A stretch of 32,485 bases of DNA from an uncultured SAR86 cluster bacterium (GTDB taxonomy: Bacteria; Pseudomonadota; Gammaproteobacteria; Magnimaribacterales; Magnimaribacteraceae), in the NCBI GenBank assembly GCA_902537425.1, contig CACBBD010000012.1, positions 1-32,485 on the forward strand, in the 5' to 3' direction. Below, one piece after another: positions 25,546 through 32,485 of the stretch. The position numbers and the translations under genes are program-made. Each line of letters begins with the position of its first letter. The stretch's first letter is position 1. The notes beneath the pieces were generated by a model, which saw only the letters and a list, made by a program, of their open reading frames with translations, was not told the origin of the DNA and made no database searches.

Positions 25546-26354
25546 ATTTGTTTCTTATTCCTTTTTGTAATTTTATTCCAAATGCTTGTTGATAATGACA
25601 TTCCGAGGAATGGTCTAACAAGCTTATAGACTTTACCTGGTATTACAGTTGATTTTCTTTTTAGAGAAGCTTCTTCAGTTTCTGATACTACTTTTTCGGC
25701 ATTTATCCACATCCATGATGGTATTTTTTCTCTAAGATGATCTAAGCCTGCTCTGGAATGAGCTTCAGTTTTTACATACCCTGGCAAACTCACGGTGATA
25801 GATATATTTTTAGAAGAAAGTTCTTGGGATAGGGACTGACCATATGAATATATTGCAGATTTAGCAGATGCATAGATTGAAGACTTAGGCATAGGTGTTA
25901 TTGCTCCTATACTTGATATGATCACAATTCTTCCTTTACCCTTTTTAACCATACTTGGAACATAGGCTTCTATTAAATCAATCACACCATTGCACAGGAG
26001 ATAAAATAGATCTTTTCTAGCTTCTTTATCGATACTTCCTGCTTCACCAAACATAGTGATGCCTGCGTTAGCAATTATTAAATCGGGATCTTTCACTTTG
26101 TTTGTAATTTCTTGCACTCCCTCAGGCTTCGATAGATCTGCAAGATGATAGGTAGAGTCCTTATTTTTAATTGCATTAAAAGCCATCTCAGATTTTTCTG
26201 GATTTTGTGCTACGAGCTCAAGTTGCCAATTATTTAACGCCAAATATTTCGAATACGCCAGACCAATTCCAGAGGAGAAACCTGTTACCAAAGCTTTAGA
26301 TTTTTGGTTGGTTTTAATATTATTCATTGAAATAAAGGTAAAACTCTTATTCAT
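25542..26354 (-). CDS. Short-chain dehydrogenase/reductase (SDR)
   Basis: This is an NAD(P)-dependent oxidoreductase of the classical SDR family, 270 residues from the first ATG. A second ATG nine codons later (at 26327) is equally possible and would begin MNNIKTNQKSK; neither has a clear Shine-Dalgarno. Cofactor motif TGFSSGIG (24-31), structural NAG (96-98), catalytic Ser148 (IISSIG), and Tyr161-x3-Lys165 (YASAK) are intact. The C-terminal extension is basic (TKRNKKQ). It resembles DltE/YqjQ-like SDRs of lipid or envelope metabolism, but the substrate is unknown. It is the first gene of a two-gene unit with the endonuclease-fold protein and is divergent from the CPBP gene. Confidence 0.9.
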   Translation of the reverse strand: MNKSFTFISMNNIKTNQKSKALVTGFSSGIGLAYSKYLALNNWQLELVAQNPEKSEMAFNAIKNKDSTYHLADLSKPEGVQEITNKVKDPDLIIANAGITMFGEAGSIDKEARKDLFYLLCNGVIDLIEAYVPSMVKKGKGRIVIISSIGAITPMPKSSIYASAKSAIYSYGQSLSQELSSKNISITVSLPGYVKTEAHSRAGLDHLREKIPSWMWINAEKVVSETEEASLKRKSTVIPGKVYKLVRPFLGMSLSTSIWNKITKRNKKQI

Positions 26355-26436
26355 TAAGTATATTTAAATTTTACCTAAATAACTTAAAAAAGATTTCTAT
26401 CTTCTTTTAAAATTTATTTTGTCGTACTATTGATTG

Positions 26437-27156
26437 ATGACAGATATAAACACAACTGAATACTATAGCGGGTGGTGGGCAGTACTTTTTATTTTCCTAT
26501 CTTTTAACTTGATTCCAATTCCTTTTGCCATACTCGTTGGATTTCTTGGAGAGTGGGTTTATCAGAATCCAGTAGAGGTTGATATGAATTACCTGGGATT
26601 GATCAACATGCACCCAATTGCAGATAATTTAGTTTCAATTTTCTCAATGACAACCTTGCTAGCATTTGTACTCTGGAGAATGAGAGTTAGGCAAATACCT
26701 TTTAGTGATCTAGGTTCTTTGAATCTAAATAAAAAAGATTTATTTTTCGGAACGCTCTTTTTAGCTATCTTTATTTTATTAGAAGAAATCTATATGTGGA
26801 TTCTTGGCATTGAGATGCCCATGGGATTTTTAGAATTTATGCTGTCTGAACCTTTAATTTTAGGTCTCATCTCAGTTGTTATTATTGCTCCCATAGCAGA
26901 GGAATTTATTTTTAGAGGCTTTTTATATTCTCAGCTAAGCCGAACAAGAATAGGTCCATGGGGCGCTGTAACCCTTAGCAGCCTTTTATGGACCGTAATC
27001 CATTTTCAATATGAAGCGCTTATTTTAATTGTATTATTTATTTTTGGTATTTTTCTTGGTTACATAAGGATGGCCTATAAGTCGTTAATCCTGCCCATAA
27101 TGCTTCATGGAATTAATAACTTATTTGCCTTTTTTATGGCATATTATTTCTATTAG
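26437..27156 (+). CDS. CPBP-family intramembrane metalloprotease-like protein
   Basis: The family (CAAX proteases and bacteriocin-processing Abi proteins) comprises multi-helix membrane proteins with intramembrane Glu/His motifs. The product is 239 residues from the ATG at 26437; an in-frame TTG lies one codon upstream. Motif 1 is EEFIFRG (Glu155, Glu156, Arg160), motif 2 is His189 in WTVIHFQ, and motif 3 is His224 and Asn228 in LHGINN. At least six hydrophobic segments are visible. Bacterial roles range from bacteriocin immunity to membrane-protein processing, and none can be assigned here. It stands alone between the divergent SDR and the second TonB receptor; no terminator hairpin is obvious after it. 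Confidence 0.9.
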   Translation: MTDINTTEYYSGWWAVLFIFLSFNLIPIPFAILVGFLGEWVYQNPVEVDMNYLGLINMHPIADNLVSIFSMTTLLAFVLWRMRVRQIPFSDLGSLNLNKKDLFFGTLFLAIFILLEEIYMWILGIEMPMGFLEFMLSEPLILGLISVVIIAPIAEEFIFRGFLYSQLSRTRIGPWGAVTLSSLLWTVIHFQYEALILIVLFIFGIFLGYIRMAYKSLILPIMLHGINNLFAFFMAYYFY

Positions 27157-27290
27157 ATTTTTCTTGATTGAATATCTAATTAGGGGTATTTTGTTAGTCA
27201 TATATTTCAAAAAAAGGAAATTTTTGTACTAGAAACAAATTCAGTCTGACAAAAGGATAGGTCTTCTGATGAAACTTTGGGGAGGGTTTC

Positions 27291-30170
27291 ATGAAAAAGA
27301 TAATCTTTTTTATTTCTTTTACTTTAATGCCATTTCTTGCTTTATCAGATGATGAAGAAAGAGGGGGCATAGAAGAAGTAATCGTAACCGCAGAGAGGCA
27401 AGCATCTTCTATTCAAGATACTGCCATTTCCATAACAGCTTTTGATTCAACCTTAATTGAAGCATTGAATCTAAGAAATCAGGAAGATCTTCAGAACTAT
27501 ATTCCTGCAACAACTATTCAGCCATATGATATTTCTATTCGAGGTATAGGAAGGATGTTTAGGGCGTTGGGTGGAGATCCGGGCGTTGGAACTTATGTTG
27601 ATGGTGCATATTCCGTTGATTTTGGTATTGCGTCTACAGATAACGGACTTTATGACATAGAAAGAATAGAGATTCTTAGAGGACCTCAGGGAACTCTTTA
27701 TGGAAGGAACAGTATTGGAGGGGCAGTCAACTTTATAACCGCAAAGCCCTCTCAGGATTTTTCTGCAGAAGTAAGAACTTTAGCTGGAAGCTATGGAATG
27801 GCTGAAGGATATGGTTTTATCAACGGAGGCTTGACTGATAACTTAAGTGCAAGGCTGATAGTAGTAAACAGAAGTAGAGATGGTGTTATTAAAGATCTTG
27901 GTGCCGGTGAGGATCTTGATAGTTATGAAGATGAAAACTACACACTAGCATTACGTTGGGAAAATGATAACCATACTTTTGATATTAGAGGAAATGAAAG
28001 AAGTTATGGAAGAATTATCAGTTCAGCACAAGGTGCAGGTCTACTGACAACTAGTGAATATGGAGGAAATGTTAGAAGAAATGATCTAATGGTACACGGA
28101 TACAGGCCAGTAGATCCTAATACTCCTTGCTCTAGTTTAGTTGACAGAACCATTGCCAATTGTGCTACTCCAGGATATCAAATTTTTGAATTTAATCATA
28201 AAGGATTACAAAGATTTGGACAGTTTTTAGTACCTGGTGTGGACCCTGCGACAATGGCAGGAACTGGTGTTAGCCCTAACTTTGCTTTCGGATACGACTC
28301 AAATATTCTTGCCGCAACTATGATAGGTGACGGAAAGGGCATTCCATCAATGACAGGAGATGATCTTGTTACATCTACCAATGGATTTAATGATGAATAC
28401 TTTGATCATCAAGCAGGTACAATTAACTACTCATGGGATGCTAGAGACGATTTAACAGTCAAATATATTGGTGCCTATACTGATTACCTTTATACCAGAA
28501 TTACTGATGATGACAGGACAGGAAATCCAAAGTTTGATGAACAGTTTCACGCGATGCAAGAGACAGAAAATTTCCAACACGAAATTCAAGTATTTTGGGA
28601 CATAACTGATGACTGGAGTTTTGTTGCAGGCTTATTTGAATATCATGAACATATAGACCAAGATTTAGACTTTTTTACTCCGATTGCTGATGATTCCAGA
28701 TATGCACAGCCAGCTGACTATGGTTCAGTGGCCGAAGAATTAGCTGGTGCAGACGCCTCAAGGCAAGTCCAGATGTTGACTGCTATTGCGGCCTTTGGCG
28801 GAGCTAATCCAACTGTACCTGCTTATACAACTACTGCGGGTCCTTACACAGCTAGGGATTTTGGTTGTGGAGTTGCAAGTTTATTAGGTGCTGCACCCGT
28901 GCCTGATTTTGCAGATCCTTCACTTACACAGGTGTGTATTGTCTCTGGTCCATGGGATGGAGAAAATGCTGTTCTCAAAAATGGTCCTAATCCATCTCCT
29001 GGAACCACATTTGTATGGCAGACACTAAATAAAACAGATGCTTACGCGGTCTATTTCCAGACTGAATATCAACTCAATGATACTTGGGCCATAACTTTAG
29101 GGGGTTCTTATAGTGAAGATGAAAAAGTTGCAGAGGAAAACCTTGTTCAATATAACGAAGCGGATTTAACTGCTGCAAACCTTCTAGCATTTAATGTTTC
29201 AACCGGCGCGCTAAACGCTGATGGTACGCCAACAGGAGAGGGTGTAATAAGATTTAAAGGTGTTCCTTACTCTAGATCATTTTATAGGTCGATGGAGAGA
29301 GAATTTGAAGAATCTAACTATAGGGTAAATATTGATTACTCTCCAACAGATAATGCATTATGGTATTTATCTGTAACCACGGGACATAGAGCAGGTGGAT
29401 TTAATTTGGGTTATTTTTCTGCCTTCCCATCTTATGATTCAGAAGAGGTTACCTCATATGAATTAGGCCACAAAGGCTCCTATATGGATAACACTCTGCA
29501 AATAAATGCTTCAACTTATCAATATGTTTACGAAAATATTCACGGACAATTTGAATCTGCAGGCTTTTTGGGTGGAGTAAGTACATCTGTTATTGGTTAT
29601 CCTGAAGCGGAAACCAAAGGATTTGAGCTTGAAGCAATATATATGCCACAGCCTAATTGGATTATTGGTGGTAACTATAGTTATACAGATGCTAGATTCT
29701 CAGAAGAGCTTGTTGATGCATTTGGTAATAGAGGTGTCATTGAGGTTAATAATCCTGATGCTCCTAGTTCTCTTTACTCAATTAAAGAAAGAGAGAGACC
29801 AATTAATGGAGTAAAAATGGAAAGAATTCCTGAAAATAAACTTTCAGTTTACTCTAACTATACTCAAGAATTAAATGATGGCTCTATTGACTACTTGGTA
29901 GGTGTTTCATGGACCGATGAAATCATATGGTCAGACGCAGCTATGCCTTATCACATTTCGCCAGCATTCAGTCGTGTAGATATGAAAGCTACGTGGACTA
30001 ATAATGAAGGTGACTTAGAAGTAATGTTCTTTGTAAACAACGTAATGGACAAAATCGGTGTAAGAAATATCTCAACTGATGATGAAACCCAAGGTTTCTT
30101 AGTGTCTGTTGTTCCAACACTTCCTCGAATGGGAGGTATTTCGTTTACTAAGAAATTTGGAGCTTACTGA
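27291..30170 (+). CDS. TonB-dependent outer-membrane receptor
   Basis: The 959-residue protein has a signal peptide (MKKIIFFISFTLMPFLALS), a TonB box-like EEVIVTAERQ, a plug domain (DTAISITAFDSTLIEAL, SIRGIGRM, VYVDGAYS-type GTYVDGAYS, IERIEILRGPQGTLYGRNSIGGAVNFIT) and a long barrel ending in an aromatic residue (FTKKFGAY). The plug signatures match the sphingomonad/marine gammaproteobacterial subgroup and are unlike those of the first receptor in the window. The two are therefore not recent duplicates. A strong purine-rich ribosome binding site (GGGGAGGG, about 27279-27286) precedes the ATG. The ligand is not identifiable. A hairpin terminator follows after a short spacer. Confidence 0.95.
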   Translation: MKKIIFFISFTLMPFLALSDDEERGGIEEVIVTAERQASSIQDTAISITAFDSTLIEALNLRNQEDLQNYIPATTIQPYDISIRGIGRMFRALGGDPGVGTYVDGAYSVDFGIASTDNGLYDIERIEILRGPQGTLYGRNSIGGAVNFITAKPSQDFSAEVRTLAGSYGMAEGYGFINGGLTDNLSARLIVVNRSRDGVIKDLGAGEDLDSYEDENYTLALRWENDNHTFDIRGNERSYGRIISSAQGAGLLTTSEYGGNVRRNDLMVHGYRPVDPNTPCSSLVDRTIANCATPGYQIFEFNHKGLQRFGQFLVPGVDPATMAGTGVSPNFAFGYDSNILAATMIGDGKGIPSMTGDDLVTSTNGFNDEYFDHQAGTINYSWDARDDLTVKYIGAYTDYLYTRITDDDRTGNPKFDEQFHAMQETENFQHEIQVFWDITDDWSFVAGLFEYHEHIDQDLDFFTPIADDSRYAQPADYGSVAEELAGADASRQVQMLTAIAAFGGANPTVPAYTTTAGPYTARDFGCGVASLLGAAPVPDFADPSLTQVCIVSGPWDGENAVLKNGPNPSPGTTFVWQTLNKTDAYAVYFQTEYQLNDTWAITLGGSYSEDEKVAEENLVQYNEADLTAANLLAFNVSTGALNADGTPTGEGVIRFKGVPYSRSFYRSMEREFEESNYRVNIDYSPTDNALWYLSVTTGHRAGGFNLGYFSAFPSYDSEEVTSYELGHKGSYMDNTLQINASTYQYVYENIHGQFESAGFLGGVSTSVIGYPEAETKGFELEAIYMPQPNWIIGGNYSYTDARFSEELVDAFGNRGVIEVNNPDAPSSLYSIKERERPINGVKMERIPENKLSVYSNYTQELNDGSIDYLVGVSWTDEIIWSDAAMPYHISPAFSRVDMKATWTNNEGDLEVMFFVNNVMDKIGVRNISTDDETQGFLVSVVPTLPRMGGISFTKKFGAY

Positions 30171-30190
30171 GCGGGCGAAAATGAGTTAAA

Positions 30191-30218
30191 AAAGGCCTGC
30201 ATCTTGCAGGCTTTTTTT
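30191..30218. terminator. Bidirectional rho-independent terminator
   Basis: GCCTGCA (30195-30201) and TGCAGGC (30205-30211) form a stem with loop TCT, flanked by an A-run on the left and T-run 30212-30218 on the right. It therefore works in both directions, ending the TonB receptor and the convergent permease gene, whose stop lies 5 nt beyond. Confidence 0.92.
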
Positions 30219-30222
30219 ATGG

Positions 30223-32484
30223 CTATTGCATTAATAATTTTTTAGGAGATTGTTTTGCGATGCCGCTTATTAAGTAATAACAAAGAGAAGACACAACAAT
30301 AATTCCTAAGAGAGGCCCCATTAAGGATATTTCAAGATAGAAGTTTGCAGTTGTTTCGAATACTTTTGTCTCTATGAAATAGATTCCGGCATACGCAACT
30401 AAAGCTCCAAGTGTTCCTGAAATTAAACCTAATAGGCTAAACTCAAATAAAGTTGATTGTTTAATCAGAATATTTGATGCTCCTAAAGTTCTAAGTACTG
30501 CTGACTGATGCTTCCTGACACTGAAGCCATCTTGTAACGCTGAGAAAGCTAAGAAGAGGGCACTAAGTGATGTAAGTAATAAAATAGAATTTAATGCTTG
30601 AGTAACCTGCTCAATGATCTCTTTGACTTGTTCTATTAATTCCTCTACAGAAAATACCGAAACAGTTCTGAATTCTCTCATAAGGTCAGCAGCGAGATAT
30701 TGTTTATCAGATGGAATATAAAAAGAAGTTATATAAGTAGAGGAGATATCTTTAAAAAGAGAAGGATGACCAATAATGAAAAAATTTGGGGAAAAATTAT
30801 CCCAATTGACCGTCCTAGTACTTTGGACATAGGACTTAATTATTTCTTCACCTACCTTAATGAATACTTCATCTCCTATTTCTAACTCATATCTATCAGA
30901 GATATCATCAGAAATAGAAATACCATTATTTAAATTTTTATCAAACCATTCTCCCTTCAGTATGTCATTTTGTTCAGGAAGTTCTTCAATCCAAGTAATA
31001 TTGAAATTTCTATCTATTTTGTTTTCTTCGTTTTGATCATCTTTTTTAAAAATAGTTGCATTGGTGACGGGATAGAAAGGTTTAGATTGAATATCATTCT
31101 CCTGCAAAAAAGATTGCATATTATCTTTATCCTCAGGAGTTATGTTAATAGCAAAATTATTGGGTGAGTCTTCAGGAATAGAAGTTTGCCAAGATCCTAG
31201 AAGGTTTTGACTTGCAGAAAACGTTATCAGTGTTAAACCTATAGCAATCGTAAAGGCAAATATTTGGAAAGAATTACCAAATTTTCTTCGCCTAAGTTCA
31301 GATAAAGCGAGCAATATAGGGCCAGAGGCACCTAAACCTTTTTTATTTTTTCCAAGCAGCAAATATATCGATCCAATACCTATCGCTGAAGAGCCGATAA
31401 CACCGAAGAAGATAATTAAAGATAAAGTTAATTGATTTGTATAAAGGTAGAGAAGAAGAAAGAAAGCAGCCAGTCCCATCAGAAAAACTGGAATAAACCC
31501 ATAGTCGAAGGACACATCATCTTTCAACACTCTCATCGGAGATATAGTTATGAGTTTTGTTATATGAGGATAAATGAAACCAAATTGGCATATCAATACA
31601 GTTGAGCAAGTGATAAGGATTGGGTGGTAACCTGGAGATGGTAATTCAGTAGGGAAATAAGACGACATCAAGTTAATAAATTGGGATTGCAGAGTCCACC
31701 CAAGTATTAGACCAAATAATAATGTAAGGAAAGTCATGAATAGAAATAAAAGGAAATACATTGTCCTAATTTGTGTTGTTTTCATTCCAAGTGTCTTCAA
31801 CATAGCAACGTAACTTACATGTCTTCTAGTAAATCTTTGAGACGCAATTCCAACAGTGCAAGCGGATAGCAGGACAGCTATTAAGCCCCCTAGAAGAAAG
31901 AAATTCTCTGACCTATCAATGGTTCTTCCAAGGGAACTAGAGTCTTCACTTAGCACCTCTATGTCATCTCCATTTTCTTTAACAGTCTCAAGATAATTTC
32001 TGACATTTTCTATTTCATCTTCAGGCCCTTTAAATAGATAATTGTATTCAACTCTACTACCAGGCTGGATGATATTTGTAGAATCTACATCCTTAAAATT
32101 CATGATAGTTTTGGGGGCGAACGCAAAGTTACCTGATGCTCTATCTGGTTCATACAGAATTGTAGCTGCAAAAATAAACTCTGAATCACCGAGAAAGATT
32201 TTATCTCCGTAAGATAAATTCAATAAATTTTGCAGTCTTTCATCCATCCAAACCGTTCCTAATTCAGGACTTTGTTTAGTTAAGAATTTTCCGGATTTAT
32301 TTTGAAGTTCCAACTCTCCAATAAGTGGATAGGCATTATCAACAGCCTTTACGGAGCTCAGCTGCATGTCTTCTTCAGAAAAGATGACTGAAGCAAACAG
32401 AACCATCTCCATAAAATCTATATCTTGGAAAACTTGTGTTTGTAATTTACTTTTAACGGTATTTTGATTTGACTCAAATTTAAG
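30223..32484 (-). CDS. ybbP: FtsX/YbbP-type ABC transporter permease (5' end missing)
   Basis: This is a large permease of a lipid/lipoprotein-linked ABC system (FtsX-like, MacB-type superfamily). The frame runs off the right edge: codons upstream of a possible ATG at 32412 are open to the end, so the visible 754 residues lack about 50-70 N-terminal residues compared with E. coli YbbP (804). The segment VKAVDNAYPLIGELEL matches YbbP. Two FtsX-type permease repeats are visible, each with several transmembrane helices and a TLG cytoplasmic motif (MLKTLGMKTTQIR and VLRTLGASNILIK), separated by a periplasmic domain. In E. coli ybbP follows the ATPase gene ybbA, which would lie beyond the edge here. 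The substrate is unproven. Confidence 0.85.
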   Translation of the reverse strand, partial: LKFESNQNTVKSKLQTQVFQDIDFMEMVLFASVIFSEEDMQLSSVKAVDNAYPLIGELELQNKSGKFLTKQSPELGTVWMDERLQNLLNLSYGDKIFLGDSEFIFAATILYEPDRASGNFAFAPKTIMNFKDVDSTNIIQPGSRVEYNYLFKGPEDEIENVRNYLETVKENGDDIEVLSEDSSSLGRTIDRSENFFLLGGLIAVLLSACTVGIASQRFTRRHVSYVAMLKTLGMKTTQIRTMYFLLFLFMTFLTLLFGLILGWTLQSQFINLMSSYFPTELPSPGYHPILITCSTVLICQFGFIYPHITKLITISPMRVLKDDVSFDYGFIPVFLMGLAAFFLLLYLYTNQLTLSLIIFFGVIGSSAIGIGSIYLLLGKNKKGLGASGPILLALSELRRRKFGNSFQIFAFTIAIGLTLITFSASQNLLGSWQTSIPEDSPNNFAINITPEDKDNMQSFLQENDIQSKPFYPVTNATIFKKDDQNEENKIDRNFNITWIEELPEQNDILKGEWFDKNLNNGISISDDISDRYELEIGDEVFIKVGEEIIKSYVQSTRTVNWDNFSPNFFIIGHPSLFKDISSTYITSFYIPSDKQYLAADLMREFRTVSVFSVEELIEQVKEIIEQVTQALNSILLLTSLSALFLAFSALQDGFSVRKHQSAVLRTLGASNILIKQSTLFEFSLLGLISGTLGALVAYAGIYFIETKVFETTANFYLEISLMGPLLGIIVVSSLCYYLISGIAKQSPKKLLMQ

Positions 32485-32485
32485 G

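Noticed and set aside
26434-26436. TTG as the start of the CPBP gene
   Set aside because: The adjacent ATG at 26437 is the simpler start and changes only one residue.
1-32485. Mobile elements, CRISPR arrays, toxin-antitoxin or phage-defence systems
   Set aside because: No transposase, integrase, direct-repeat array or defence-type gene cluster was found. The CPBP protein alone is not evidence of a defence or bacteriocin system.

Overview
This window is a compact, AT-rich bacterial chromosome segment from a gammaproteobacterium. The family calls, the conserved tig-clpP-clpX-lon-hupB-ppiD order and the mltD-gloB-rnhA-dnaQ neighbourhood (also found in Escherichia coli) support this. The low GC, very short spacers, 3'-overlapping convergent genes, two large TonB-dependent receptors and a secreted S9 peptidase resemble marine, streamlined lineages such as SAR86. 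That placement is inferred from gene content, not from a phylogenetic marker search.

Layout. 1-700: 3' part of a D-amino-acid dehydrogenase (dadA). 745-1298: tRNA-Arg(UCU), a small acylphosphatase-family gene and tRNA-His(GUG). 1310-9317: a protein quality-control block of trigger factor, ClpP, ClpX, Lon, the nucleoid protein HU and the periplasmic chaperone PpiD. The clpPX and lon genes are each preceded by a sequence resembling a heat-shock (sigma-32) promoter. 9314-10114 (minus): fabI. 10274-13354: a large TonB-dependent receptor with a strong hairpin in its leader and a terminator after it. 13414-16792: oligopeptide ABC importer genes oppA-oppB-oppC, with no ATPase genes following. 16789-19034 (minus): mltD and gloB. 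19098-21590 (plus): rnhA-dnaQ-gltX, packed with 0-3 nt spacers. 21559-24549 (minus): an alpha/beta hydrolase and a secreted prolyl-oligopeptidase-type S9 peptidase. 24623-24698: tRNA-Ala(GGC). 24700-26354 (minus): a secreted endonuclease/exonuclease/phosphatase-fold protein and an SDR, translationally overlapped. 26437-27156: a CPBP-family membrane protein. 27291-30170: a second TonB-dependent receptor. 30223 to the right edge (minus): an FtsX/YbbP-type permease truncated by the window.

How the genes may work together. The first half is housekeeping: nascent-chain folding (Tig), cytoplasmic proteolysis (ClpXP, Lon) and envelope folding (PpiD). The receptors, Opp permease, S9 peptidase and DadA are consistent with peptide and amino-acid scavenging, but no regulatory link between them is visible. 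No gene lies in a mobile element, no CRISPR array or insertion sequence is visible, and no stretch over 300 bases lacks a gene. I saw no convincing undescribed multi-gene system. The most useful oddities are the paired sigma-32-like promoters, the acylphosphatase lacking its catalytic Asn, the hairpin leader of the first receptor, and an Opp cluster without ATPases.
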